Assembly: GCF_024171785.1 (NCBI RefSeq)
Contig: NZ_JAMTCK010000024.1
Span: 19,695 to 83,694, forward strand
Direction of reading: 5' to 3'
DNA: 64,000 bases
Origin: Goodfellowiella coeruleoviolacea
GTDB taxonomy: Bacteria > Actinomycetota > Actinomycetes > Mycobacteriales > Pseudonocardiaceae
Of this stretch, positions 16,990 to 25,900 are shown in pieces. The notes under the pieces were generated by a model. It worked only from the letters and a program-made list of their open reading frames with translations, did no database searches and had not been told where the DNA came from. Position 1 is the stretch's first letter. Every line of letters starts with the position of its first letter. The position numbers and the translations under genes are program-made.

Positions 16990-17778
16990 CTGCTGTCGCG
17001 ATGTGGGATCATCGACCGCAACCCCGCCCGGGTGACCGGGTGGCAACGCGAGCACCAGCTCGCCGAGGACGAGAAGGACGACCCGCGCTCGCCGGCCCTG
17101 CCGGACTGGGACACCCTCATCCGGCTCGCGGACGCGCTGGTGGACCGCTCGGCCGACAAGTACCGCGGCTGGGGCGACGTCGTCGTCTTCGCCGCCTGCA
17201 CCGCCGCCCGCATCGGCGAGGTCTCCGGCGTCCGGGTCAAGGACATCGACCGGTCGACCTGGACCTGGGAGATCTGCCGACAGACGACCACCGGGCCGGG
17301 CGGGCTGATCGACAAGGGCACCAAGGGCAAACGGCGCCGCACCGTGCCGCTCATCGTCGAGGTGCGCGACCTGGTCGCCGAACGCCTCGACCGGCTGGGC
17401 CGCCACCCGGACGCCCGGCTGTTCACCGGGCCCCGCGGCGGGCGCATCGCCACGGCGGTGCTGCGGGACGCCACGCACTGGGACGACGTGGTCGCCGCCC
17501 TCGGCCTGGAGTACCTGCGCCGGCACGACCTCCGCCACACCGGGTTGACCTGGATGGCCGTCGCCGGAGTACCCGTGCACGTGCTGCGCGAGATCGCCGG
17601 ACACGGGTCGCTGACCACCACCCAGCGCTACCTGCACCCCGACCGGCAAGCCATCGAGCAGGCCGGCGACGCGCTCAGCGCACACCTCACCGTCAAGGGA
17701 TCCACAAGCGGTCCACGGCCGCGTGCGGTGCAGATCATCACGGCGAAGACCGTCCTGACCTGCGAATGGCCCCGCTGA
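16990..17778 (+). pseudogene. Tyrosine recombinase (integrase), N-terminally truncated
   Basis: The catalytic domain of a phage/ICE-type integrase is intact: Arg in CTAARIGEVSGV, the Lys strand region, HDLRHTGLTWMA (His-x-x-Arg), HGSLTTTQRYLHP with the nucleophile Tyr. The N-terminal arm-binding and most of the core-binding domain are missing. The frame can be extended back to 16855, but that part only shadows the SAVED gene. It is one of three recombinase remnants in the island. Loss of the DNA-binding part suggests it is no longer functional. Confidence 0.8.
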
Positions 17779-17871
17779 CCTGGTCTTTTACCCTAGTCAA
17801 CGGGGCCACTCTGAGACACTACGACCATGGCGTCGCCAGGGTGACGTCACTGTCTGAATCTGTCGATGTCC

Positions 17872-18093
17872 CTACGCCAGCTGTCCCCTGTTCTCGGCAG
17901 CCCTGGCGCGAACCGCTTCGAAGAACTCGTCACCAACCTGTTCCGTCGAGTCCTCGTCATCGTCTGCATCGAATTCGGCGGTCTCGCGCGGCAGCCGTGG
18001 GCTCCACGTCCCGAAAAAGCCGAGGTGAGCCCAACGGTTGCGCACGTAGCAACGCATCAGCCGCCGCCACCTGCACGGGAGAGGCATCAGCAC
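17872..18093 (-). CDS. Small hypothetical protein (weak)
   Basis: This minus-strand frame of 73 residues has a non-random look: NRWAHLGFFGTWSPRLP followed by an acidic helix-like end (ETAEFDADDDEDSTEQV). A shorter start at about 18054 (MRCYVRN) is equally possible. Upstream bases are G-rich, but no clear ribosome-binding site was seen. No family is recognised. It sits in the 370-base gap between the integrase remnant and the hydrolase. Confidence 0.3.
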   Translation of the reverse strand: MLMPLPCRWRRLMRCYVRNRWAHLGFFGTWSPRLPRETAEFDADDDEDSTEQVGDEFFEAVRARAAENRGQLA

Positions 18094-18151
18094 GCCCGTG
18101 TGGCGGCCTGCCGGCCGTCACCGCGCGGCCGGACCGCCCGAACCGGACCGC

Positions 18152-19135
18152 TCAGGGCTGACGGGCAGTGAACTGGCGGCGCAGGTATCCGTACCAGGCG
18201 TGGACGTACGCGGCACTGACCGCGGCTTCGGGGGCGAAGAGGTCCCAGGCGTGGTAGGCGCCGGGGTACAGGTGCAGTTCGACGGGCACACCGCTGGCCT
18301 GGAGCCGCGTCGCGTAGCTCAGGTCCTCGTCGCGGAAGACGTCGAGTTCGGCGGCCGCGATGAAGGTGGGCGGCAGGCCGGTGAGGTCCGTCGCGCGCGC
18401 GGGTGCGCTGTACGGCGGCACCTCGTCGGAGCCGGCGCGGTCCCCGAGGATCAGGTTCCAGGCCAGGATGTTGGTCGCGCGGTCCCAGATGCCGATGTCG
18501 GTGACCTCGTGACTGGACGCGGTGGTGTTGCGGTCATCGAGCATCGGGTAGCTCAACGCCTGGAACAGCGGCGCCGGCTCGCCCTGGTCGCGGATCATGA
18601 GCGCGGTGGCTGCGGCGATACCACCGCCGCCGCTTTGCCCGGCCAGGGCGACGCGGTCCTCGTCGATGCCGAGCGCGGCTGCTTGGCTGCGAAGCCAGCG
18701 GTAGGCGAGCAGGCCGTCCTCGGCGGCGGCCGGGGCGGGAGCCTCCGGCGCGAGCCGGTAGTCGACGGAGGCGACGATGCAGCCGACCTCCAGGACCAGG
18801 TGCTTGAGGGTGCGATCGTCCTGGGCCGCGTACCCGAGGACCTGCCCGCCGCCGTGGAACCACACCAGCACCGGCAGCGGACCGGCTGCCTCGGCGGGCC
18901 GCAGCAGCCGGATGGCGAGGGTGGATCCGTCCGAGCGGGGCGCCTGGACCTCTTCGACCGACACGGACGGCTCATCCGGTATCTGGGCCGCGATCGCCTC
19001 GGCGAAGGCGCGGATGCCGGCGCGCGTGCCCTCCAGGTCGCTGAGGTCGAACACCCCAGCCTCCGTCATCGGCACCGCCTTCAGGGCCTCGGCGAGTTCC
19101 GGGTCGAGCCGCTCGTGCGCGTTCTTGGTGTTCAT
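18152..19135 (-). CDS. Alpha/beta hydrolase, hormone-sensitive-lipase type esterase
   Basis: This 327-residue esterase shows the oxyanion motif HGGG in LVWFHGGGQVLGYA and the nucleophile elbow GQSGGGG. The catalytic acid and histidine are in the C-terminal segments (LDVFRDEDLSYA and YPGAYHAWDLF). It hydrolyses carboxylic esters of unknown identity. The ATG at 19135 follows GAGGAAA closely; a longer frame to 19162 lacks a site. It is downstream of the epimerase on the same strand (124 bases), and both probably depend on the promoter region at about 20190-20310, which carries three operator-like repeats. Confidence 0.9.
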   Translation of the reverse strand: MNTKNAHERLDPELAEALKAVPMTEAGVFDLSDLEGTRAGIRAFAEAIAAQIPDEPSVSVEEVQAPRSDGSTLAIRLLRPAEAAGPLPVLVWFHGGGQVLGYAAQDDRTLKHLVLEVGCIVASVDYRLAPEAPAPAAAEDGLLAYRWLRSQAAALGIDEDRVALAGQSGGGGIAAATALMIRDQGEPAPLFQALSYPMLDDRNTTASSHEVTDIGIWDRATNILAWNLILGDRAGSDEVPPYSAPARATDLTGLPPTFIAAAELDVFRDEDLSYATRLQASGVPVELHLYPGAYHAWDLFAPEAAVSAAYVHAWYGYLRRQFTARQP

Positions 19136-19259
19136 GTCGTTCGTTTCCTCTCGGCTGCGCACCAGCCGGTTGAACAGGGGGATGGCGGGTCGTTTGGACC
19201 GGTTCCGCCGGGCCGTCTGGATGGGCGCGGTGACCGGACCGGGATGGAGAAGGGGGGCC

Positions 19260-20183
19260 TCAGCGCGGGGTGGTCGAGGGGGCGTCGAAGTAGTGGCCCT
19301 GGCCGAGGTCGTCGATGAGGCCGGGCTGGACGGGCTTCCAGCCCAGGAGGTCGCGGGTCAGCGTGCTCGAGGACGGGTTGTCGGCCTGGGCGTGGGCGCT
19401 CAGGAAGCCGAAGTGGGCCTCGGCCTGGGTCGGCGGGATGCTGACCACCGGCAGGTTCAGCCCGCGGCCGATGCCCTCGGCGATCTGCCGGAAGGCGATT
19501 CCCTCGTCGTCGACGGCGTGCAGCCGTGACCCCGCCGGCGCGGATTCCAGCGCCAGCCGGTACAGGCGTGCCGCATCCAGCGTGTGCACGGCGGGCCAGT
19601 GGTTGGCCCCATCGCCGACGTAAGCCGAGACGCCCTTGGAGCGGGCGATGGAGATGAAGGTCGGGATGAAGCCGTGGTGGTCGAGCGAGCTGTGCACGGT
19701 CGGAGGGAGCCGGACAACGGACGACCGGATGCCGCGCTCGGCGAGGGCGACCACCGCGTTCTCGGCCTCGATCCGCGGTCCTGCGTCGAGCACGTCGGCC
19801 TCGGTGAGCAAGCCCTGAAGTCCCGCGAAGGCGAACAGCGCGGTTCCCGACGTGGCCACCAACGGCTTGCCGGTGCCGGCGAGCGCGTTCCCGAGCGTGT
19901 TGATGGCGCGCAGATCCGCTGCGACCGCGCCGTCGAAGTCGCCGGCGAACATGGCGTCGTGCTTGAAGGCCAGGTGGATGACCGCGTCAGCCGCAGCGGC
20001 GGCCGCGGCGAGGCCGTCGAGATCATCGAGGTCGCCTCGGTGCACCTGGGCGCCGGCAGCCGTCAGCGCGGCGGCGGACTTGTCCGAGCGTGCCAGCCCG
20101 ACGACCTGGTGTCCCGCTTCGAGGAGTTCGGGGACGACGGCGGAACCGAGATGTCCGGAGGCTCCGGTGACGAATACGCGCAT
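19260..20183 (-). CDS. NAD(P)-dependent SDR epimerase/dehydratase
   Basis: This 307-residue atypical short-chain dehydrogenase has an N-terminal Rossmann motif VTGASGHLGSAVV and conserved GDLDDLDGL and VIHLAF segments, and ends in LGWKPVQPGLIDDL. It lacks a strict YxxxK active site in the usual place, as is common in this NAD(P)-binding subgroup. It is divergent from the TetR remnant at 20321. The intergenic region has GTGATGTCA-type repeats, so the gene was probably repressed by that TetR protein before the latter was cut. Confidence 0.88.
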   Translation of the reverse strand: MRVFVTGASGHLGSAVVPELLEAGHQVVGLARSDKSAAALTAAGAQVHRGDLDDLDGLAAAAAAADAVIHLAFKHDAMFAGDFDGAVAADLRAINTLGNALAGTGKPLVATSGTALFAFAGLQGLLTEADVLDAGPRIEAENAVVALAERGIRSSVVRLPPTVHSSLDHHGFIPTFISIARSKGVSAYVGDGANHWPAVHTLDAARLYRLALESAPAGSRLHAVDDEGIAFRQIAEGIGRGLNLPVVSIPPTQAEAHFGFLSAHAQADNPSSSTLTRDLLGWKPVQPGLIDDLGQGHYFDAPSTTPR

Positions 20184-20227
20184 GGTGTTGCCCTTTGCCG
20201 CAGGCTCCCCACCAGGGGCGGAGAGCC

Positions 20228-20303
20228 GTGATGTCAGTTCGTGACATCACAATAGCGCCTATGTCAGCCTCTGTCATCACTCTGATGTCAGATTCTGTCA
20301 TCG
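20228..20303. promoter_or_regulatory. Three operator-like inverted repeats (TGATGTCA type)
   Basis: Repeat 1 (20228-20250) is a perfect 9-base inverted repeat, GTGATGTCA-gttcg-TGACATCAC. Repeat 2 (20261-20277) is ATGTCAG-cct-CTGTCAT, and repeat 3 (20284-20302) is GATGTCAG-att-CTGTCATC, each with one mismatch in the arms. They lie between the epimerase (minus) and the TetR start (plus), the normal place for a TetR operator. Spacing between centres is roughly 27-30 bases. Confidence 0.75.
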
Positions 20304-20320
20304 GTGTTCAGGGTCGGAGC

Positions 20321-20757
20321 ATGAGCCGATGGAAACCCGACGCACGAGGCCGCCTGGAGAAGGCGGCGATGGAGCCCTGCAACGACAAGGGCTTCGCCGC
20401 CACCACCGTGGCGGAGATCGCCGCCCGGGCCGAGGTCACCGATGGTCGCTCCACGGTGGACATGGCCAGCATCCTCGACGGCGGTATCTGCCTGGTGCGC
20501 ATCCCCAAAGGTTCGCTGGGTGAGGAGACCACGCGGCTGGTCGGGTCGTTGGTGGTCGCCCGCACCTGGCAAGCCACCACCGGCCGCGCCCGCACCCCCC
20601 AGCGGTCGCGCCGCGACGCCAGCCTGCTCATCGACGAGTGCCACAACTTCCTCAACCTGCCCTACCCGATCGAGGACATGCTCGCCGAAGCCCGCGGCTT
20701 CCGGGTGGCCATGACCCTGGCCCACCAACACCTCGGCCAACTCCCCCGCGAACTGCG
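20321..20757 (+). pseudogene. Chimeric remnant: TetR N-terminus joined to a conjugation ATPase fragment
   Basis: Residues 1-42 from ATG 20321 are a TetR-family helix-turn-helix start (RGRLEKAAMEPCNDKGFAAT then VAEIAARAEVTDG). At about 20446 the frame passes without a stop into an unrelated protein: SILDGGICLVRIPKGSLGEE, VARTWQATTGRARTP, and the Walker-B-like ASLLIDECHNFLNLP. This second part resembles the ATPase of actinobacterial conjugative elements (VirB4/HerA-like). The frame ends in shadow sequence after ELRD near 20757. Both parent genes are truncated, so a deletion joined them. The fusion is unlikely to be a functional regulator. Confidence 0.7.
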
Positions 20758-21398
20758 CGATGCTGGCCGCCGAGTACGGCGTGGACGTCAAGGACCTGGG
20801 GTATCGACACGACCGGGCGTTCGGCATCGCCCACAGTCTGCGGCTGGCCCACACCGTCGGTGTCAACGAGTGGTTCACCGCCCTGGTCGACCGCGCCCGC
20901 CACGACCCCCAGGCCAGGCTCACCGCGTGGTGGTCGGAAGCCCGCTGCGCCCGCCACTTCGGCGACCTGGTCAAGCCCGACGCCTACGGCCGCTGGAGCG
21001 TCGAGGGGCGGGAGACGGAGTTCTTCCTGGAATTCGACTTCGGCACCGAACCCCTGGCCAAGCTCGCGGGCAAACTGGCCGGCTATGCGGCGCTGGCCGA
21101 CGCCACCGGCATCACCACCCCCCTGCTGATCTGGCTGCCCACCACGCGCCGTGAAGCCAACGCCCGTCGACTGCTGCACCGCGTCCGACTCGACCTCGCC
21201 AACCCCCGCACGGTGCCGGCGGCCACCGCCGCGACCGACCCGCAGGCCGCGCACCCCAGCCCCGCTGACGCGGTCTGGCTTCCCTGGACACCACCCGCGA
21301 CCAAGCAGCTCGACGCCCTGGCCCAGGCGGCCCCGCCCCCGGACCCCATGCCGCCTCGCGCCGTACTCCCCGCGCGGGGCACCGCGACGGGCCGGTGA
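20758..21398 (+). pseudogene. Replication-relaxation-like protein, N-terminally truncated
   Basis: About 212 residues remain of a plasmid/ICE replication-relaxation protein: GYRHDRAFGIAHSLRLAHTV, NEWFTALVDRA, then SEARCARHFGDLVKPDAYG and TPLLIWLPTTRREANARRLL. Members of this family normally have an N-terminal winged-helix part, which is absent here and replaced by the chimera just upstream. The stop overlaps the start of the next gene by four bases (GTGA), so this operon order predates the damage. It marks the region as derived from an integrative conjugative element. Confidence 0.7.
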
Positions 21399-22355
21399 AC
21401 GTGGGCAAGATCGGCATCGCCGCGCTCATCCTCATCCCCGTCCTCATCGCCGCGGGACTCTCCGGGGCGGTCTCGGCGGTGGTCGGCGGCGGCAGCCAAC
21501 CCAGCGCGCTCGCCCTGGCCGACATCCCCACCCACTACCTCACCCTCTACCGCCAAGCCGCCACCGTCTGCCCGGGCCTGGACTGGTCGGTCCTCGCCCC
21601 GATCGGCAAGATCGAAAGCGACCACGGCCGCAGCACCCTCATCGACGTGGCCGACGGCACCGAGAACCACGCCGGGGCCGGCGGCCCCATGCAGTTCCTC
21701 GCCGACAGCTTCACCGCCACCGTCACACGCCACTCAGTCCCGCCAGGTGGTGCCCCCGCCGTCGCGGTACAACCCGCACGACGCCAGCTACGCCGCCGCG
21801 TTCTACCTGTGCGACAACGGCCTCACCCGCGGTGACCTACGCGGGGTGATCTTCGCCTACAACCATGCCGACTGGTACGTCAACGATGTCCTCGCCCAAG
21901 CCGGCGAGTACGCCGACGCCGCCGCCACGGTGGGAACCGGGGACTGCAACGCCATCCAAGCCACCACCACAGCCGCGCTGACCGCGATCAACTACGCCTT
22001 TGGGCAACGAGGACTGCCGTATGTGTGGGGCGGCGATGGAGCCCAGGACGGCGGGTTCGACTGTTCTGGCCTGACCACCGCCGCCTATACCGCAGCCGGC
22101 ATCACCCTGCCCCGCACCGCCGACACACAGTTCCGAGCCGGTCCCCGCATGCCCGCCGGACAGCCTCTGCTGCCCGGCGATCTGGTCTTCTACGGCACCG
22201 AAGCACACATCCACCACGTCGGCCTCTACATCGGCGGCGGACTGGTGATCGACGCACCCGACTTCGGCCAAGTCGTCAAAATTGAGCCCTACCGCTACCC
22301 CGGCGACGACTTCGTCGGAGCTACTCGGCCAGCCAAGGTGGATGCCGGGCTATAG
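21395..22355 (+). pseudogene. Lytic transglycosylase-NlpC/P60 cell-wall hydrolase with frameshift
   Basis: The first part (21395 to about 21750) has an N-terminal membrane anchor (ALILIPVLIAAGL) and a lysozyme-like domain (GKIESDHGRS, GPMQFLADSF). The second part (from about 21747 in another frame to 22355) continues the same protein: SRYNPHDASYAAAFYLC, then an NlpC/P60 domain with FDCSGLTTAAY (catalytic Cys) and HHVGLYIGG (His). A single-base shift in the run GGTGGTGCCCCCGCC separates them. Such proteins open the wall for conjugation machinery. The frameshift may be real decay or a sequencing error in the C-run. Confidence 0.8.
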
Positions 22356-22523
22356 TCGCAGGGTCGCGAAAAACGATGTCTCGCGGGTCCACCCGCCGGG
22401 CATCGAACATACATCGATGCAGATGGTTCTGATCGGTGAGCGTCTCCTGCCGAGGCCGGACATCCCGTCCGCTCACGGCGCTGACCATCGCCGACGCGTG
22501 TCGGCGCTGCAGAGGAGCGCAGC

Positions 22524-23645
22524 ATGCAGAAGACCATCGCCATCGTCGGAGCGGGACTGGGCGGGCTGACGCTCGCCCGGGTGCTTCAGGCTCACGGCGT
22601 CGCCGCAACGATCTACGAGGGTGAGGCTTCGGCGACGACTCGTGCGCAGGGCGGCCTGCTTGACATCCACGAAGAGACCGGACAGGTCGCGCTTCGCGCA
22701 GCTGGTCTGCACGACGAGTTCCTCACTCTGGTCCGCCCGGGCGAGGACGCCAAGCGTGTGGTCGACCGCCACGGCACGATCCTGTTCGACGTGCCTGCGG
22801 ATCCCGGTTCGGCCCGTCCTGAGGTGGATCGTGGCGAACTCAGGCGCCTGCTGATCGACTCGCTGGCGCCCGGGACGATCAGGTGGGGTCACAAGGTCGC
22901 CTCGGTCCGGCACCGTCCGGAGGGCGGCTACGTCCTCACCTTCGCGGAAGGTTCCGCCACCCGCGCAGACATCGTCATCGGCGCGGACGGCGCCTGGTCG
23001 AAGGTGCGTCCCCTGCTCACCCCCGCCGAGCCTGTCTTCAGCGGAACCTGCTTCATCGAGATCGCCCTCACCTCAGGCGGCCAGAACTGTCGGGCGAGCG
23101 TGGCTGCGATCGGCAGCGGCACGCTGATGGCGGTCGCGCCGGGCAAAGGCATCATCGTCCATCGCTACGCCGACGGGCACGTGCGTGGATACGTGGCGCT
23201 GAACAAGCCCGAGGAGTGGATGAGGTCGATCGACTTCGGCGCCCCGTCCGCGGGCCTCCGCCAACTTGCCGACGAGTTCGACGGCTGGTCGCCGCTGCTC
23301 ACCGCCTTCGTGACAGAGAGCGACGCGGAACCGTGGCTCCGCCCCATCTACGCCCTTCCCGTCGGACTTGACTGGGACAGGGTGCCCGGAGTGACGCTCG
23401 TCGGTGACGCCGCGCATCTGATGTCGCCCTTTGCCGGCGAGGGCGCGAACCTCGCCATGTACGACGGCGCGGACCTGGCCGGCGAGCTGGTTGCGCAACC
23501 CGACATCGAGGCCGCGCTCAGCGCCTACGAAGAGCGGCTGTTCCTGCGTAGTAGCGACGCCGCCCGCCGCTCGGCGCAGAACCTGGAAATCTTTTTCGGC
23601 CGGGAAGCACCGCGGAGCGTAGTCACTCTGTTCGCTCGCTCCTGA
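22524..23645 (+). CDS. TetX-like FAD-dependent monooxygenase
   Basis: This 373-residue class A flavin monooxygenase has the FAD motif IVGAGLGGLTLARVL near residue 7, the RAQGGLLDIHEETGQVALR segment typical of the TetX (tetracycline destructase) branch, the DG motif IVIGADGAWSKVR and the GD motif LVGDAAHLMSPFAGEGANLA. It would hydroxylate an aromatic or polyketide-type substrate using NAD(P)H and O2. The ATG follows AGGAG within nine bases. It is intact among broken neighbours, which suggests selection. Tetracycline inactivation is possible but not shown; several relatives act on other substrates. Confidence 0.88.
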   Translation: MQKTIAIVGAGLGGLTLARVLQAHGVAATIYEGEASATTRAQGGLLDIHEETGQVALRAAGLHDEFLTLVRPGEDAKRVVDRHGTILFDVPADPGSARPEVDRGELRRLLIDSLAPGTIRWGHKVASVRHRPEGGYVLTFAEGSATRADIVIGADGAWSKVRPLLTPAEPVFSGTCFIEIALTSGGQNCRASVAAIGSGTLMAVAPGKGIIVHRYADGHVRGYVALNKPEEWMRSIDFGAPSAGLRQLADEFDGWSPLLTAFVTESDAEPWLRPIYALPVGLDWDRVPGVTLVGDAAHLMSPFAGEGANLAMYDGADLAGELVAQPDIEAALSAYEERLFLRSSDAARRSAQNLEIFFGREAPRSVVTLFARS

Positions 23646-23788
23646 GACCTCAGTCCCGGTTCGGGATCTTGCTGCGGAACCGGCGGGGAACGGGTACGGC
23701 CATCGCGTGATCATCGGGGGTTGTGTGAACTCCTGAGGATCCTCCGGTGGCCGCAGGCCATGGCGTAGAGCCTGTCCGTTGGCGGGCG

Positions 23789-24024
23789 ATGTTCGATCAG
23801 GTCATGACCTGGATCGCGGGCCGGTTCGGGCGGGCGGAGCCCGGAGCGACCGCCCGCGCCTACCTGTTCGGGCTGCTGTCGAGTGCCGAGCGGAAAAACT
23901 GCTGGCAGCTGGCCGGCCATGCCCGGCCCGCGCCGATGCAGCGCCACGCCCGCTGGGAGGCGGATGCTGTCCCGGAACGACGTCCGCACCTATGCCGTCG
24001 AACACCTGGGCACCGACGGCGGTG
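23789..24024 (+). pseudogene. IS701-type transposase fragment
   Basis: Only the N-terminal 75 or so residues remain: VMTWIAGRFGRAEPGATARA, LFGLLSSAERKNCWQLAGHA, then after a frameshift near 23955 NDVRTYAVEHLGT. This is the conserved start of IS701-family DDE transposases. The DDE catalytic part and both ends of the element are missing. The fragment meets the truncated minus-strand gene at about 24024, so an insertion or deletion here destroyed both. Confidence 0.65.
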
Positions 24025-24260
24025 TCGATGTCCACCCCGGACACGAGCATCGCCCACATCCCGTCCGGGCACCGCATCCGTGTCGTGGCGAACTGTGGAA
24101 CGAGGATCATGGTGTCCGGCGGTAGTCCTTCCCGCACAGCCGTCGTCTCGTCGTGCGGTTGTGCCGCCCGCACGGTCGGTTCGATGTGTTCAGGCGCCGA
24201 GCCGGGATTCAGCGCGTTCACGGTCATGTCGGGTGGCGTGGGGATATCGCGGTCGGGCAT
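24025..24260 (-). pseudogene. N-terminal stub of an unknown gene
   Basis: A minus-strand start at 24260 preceded by AAGGGG gives MPDRDIPTPPDMTVNALN, VRAAQPHDETTAVREGLPPD, MILVPQFATTRMRCPDG, then stops being protein-like where it runs into the transposase fragment. The family is not recognised. It looks like a gene cut by the IS701-type element. Confidence 0.4.
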
Positions 24261-24581
24261 CGTCTTTACGCCCCTTCGGTTTCCTGCGTGGTCGGCATTG
24301 GCGGGTGCGTATTGACGCTTCGTCGGCTTGGGTTTGTCAACGTCCCTGTGGCGAGTCGTGACGAGGCGTTTGACCGGAGATAAACGATCTTAGCCAGATC
24401 AACGATCCACAGCAGACTGTCTACACGCGACTTCGTTCTTTGAAGCCACTTGACTTCTTGGGGTGACGGAAGCGTTCATAGTGGTGTAGCCCGTACACAC
24501 CGGCAGCGCACCGGGGGCCACACTCGCCTCGGCCGGGGCATGACCACCACAGCAACGAGCATGTGATCGAACGAGGTCGTC
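24261..24581 (+). other. Intergenic stretch with likely promoter
   Basis: About 320 bases without a supported gene. This is locally lower in GC than the surroundings (24360-24480), and it precedes the frameshifted gene at 24582, so it probably holds its promoter. No clear repeats were seen. Confidence 0.4.
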
Positions 24582-25318
24582 ATGTCCAGCAACACCCCTA
24601 CCAGCCAGACCACGCCCAGCAACGTCATCCCGCTCGGGCCTGCCGGCACGCTGCGGCCGGTTCCCAATCCCAGCGACGAGCTGCCTGGCGCGCAGACCCG
24701 GACCGAAGCGGAGGACAAGCTGTGGATCGCCCTGCGCGACAACCCGAACACCACCGCCGCTGACCTGGCTACCGCCCGGCGCGCAGCCGACCTCTGGGCG
24801 ATCAGCGACACGCACACCGCCACTGACAGCGGGCTGGAGGCGATGGAACCGACGGCGGAAGCGGAGCCGGCCGACCTGACCGACACCGCCTCAGCCGAAG
24901 TCGAAGTCGAACTGGCCGAGGCTGAGGCCACTGGCGGTGCGACACAGGATGTCGAGCCGGCCCAGACAGGCGCGGCCGAAGGGACGCCGGACGAGCGCGA
25001 CCGCGCGTCCACGCCTGGTGACAGCGACGGCAGCGGCGTCACCACTGGCGTTGCGGACCAGGCGCCCCGGAAGGAGCCTCGGCTGGCTCCTGGGGCACTG
25101 CGTGGCCAGGTGGAGGACTTCCTGCGCGAGCGCCCTGGCGAGGAGTTCGGCCCGGCCGCGATCGCCAAGGCGCTGGGCGGGAAAGCGTCGGGAGCGGTCA
25201 ACAACGCGTTGGAAAGCTGGTTCAGGACGGGTACGCCATCAAGACCCAGCAGGCTCCGAAGCGCTTCACGCTCGCCCCAGCCGAGCAGACCACGGCACGG
25301 GACGGCACCATGAACTAA
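24582..25318 (+). pseudogene. Hypothetical island protein with winged-helix-like C-terminus, frameshifted
   Basis: The protein starts MSSNTPTSQTTPSNVIPLGP, has a helical N-terminal region (TEAEDKLWIALRDNPNTTAA), a long acidic low-complexity middle, and then LRGQVEDFLRERPGEEFGPA, IAKALGGKASGAVNNALE. This end resembles a small winged helix. After GAVNNALE the frame shifts by one base: in the next frame it reads KLVQDGYAIKTQQAPKRFTL and stops at 25318, whereas the uncorrected frame ends in junk at 25313. A missing A in GGAAAG near 25213 explains it. The family is common in actinobacterial mobile elements as far as I can judge, with no known role. Confidence 0.65.
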
Positions 25319-25327
25319 CCGCAGCGC

Positions 25328-25774
25328 GTGTATCTCCCGATGGTGTCCCCACGGTTCGCAGTGGGGACACCGCAACGTCTTGGGGCCAACTGCGGGCGCA
25401 TAATCGCCCGCTCCGACACCACGCCGGACAAGCGGGTCTCCGCCACGTTCTCGGTCACCATCCGCCCCAGCGAGCTGTCCGACAAGGACACCGTGGAACG
25501 GCTCGCCCACACCGTCGCGATGCTGCACCCCACCGCCGAGGTCGGCGCGGTGAAGCTGCCCTGCGGGGTGGCGGTGCTGGTGACCGAGGACCGCGAGGTG
25601 CCCGAAGGTGTCACCCTGCTGGCCACGCCGCGCCCAGCCAGCACGGTGCGGCAGTGCCACGCCATCGTCCCCATCCCCGACCGCACCGCGATCGCCGACT
25701 TCAGCATCTGCACAGAGGACACCGAGCAGTGGGACGACTACGTCACCCTCCTCGCCACCATCACCTTCACCTGA
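25328..25774 (+). CDS. Hypothetical protein, possibly N-terminally truncated
   Basis: This reading frame gives 148 residues. The part after residue 30 looks coding: DKRVSATFSVTIRPSELSDK, ERLAHTVAMLHPTAEVGAVK, and WDDYVTLLATITFT at the end. No recognised domain. It begins ten bases after the preceding frameshifted gene and probably belongs to the same small operon. The first residues lack a ribosome-binding site, so the true start may be later, near 25400. Confidence 0.5.
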   Translation: MYLPMVSPRFAVGTPQRLGANCGRIIARSDTTPDKRVSATFSVTIRPSELSDKDTVERLAHTVAMLHPTAEVGAVKLPCGVAVLVTEDREVPEGVTLLATPRPASTVRQCHAIVPIPDRTAIADFSICTEDTEQWDDYVTLLATITFT

Positions 25775-25900
25775 CCCCACCCACAATCGGACCGGCGCAC
25801 AGCCCGTCGTCCGGCTCGATTGACGTGAGTGGTCCGCGGCGACAGTGGACGATTGGCGGCTGGCGACGCCGGGCGACTTCGAGGGCCAGACGCCTTGCGA

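Noticed and set aside
14759..17778. A complete CBASS operon around the SAVED gene
   Set aside because: No CD-NTase, Cap2/Cap3 or HORMA/TRIP13 gene is seen within several kilobases on either side, so only an orphan effector is claimed.
22380..22523. Short palindrome around CATCGATG upstream of the TetX-like gene as an operator
   Set aside because: Only eight bases are symmetric, which is expected by chance at this scale; there is no adjacent regulator gene.
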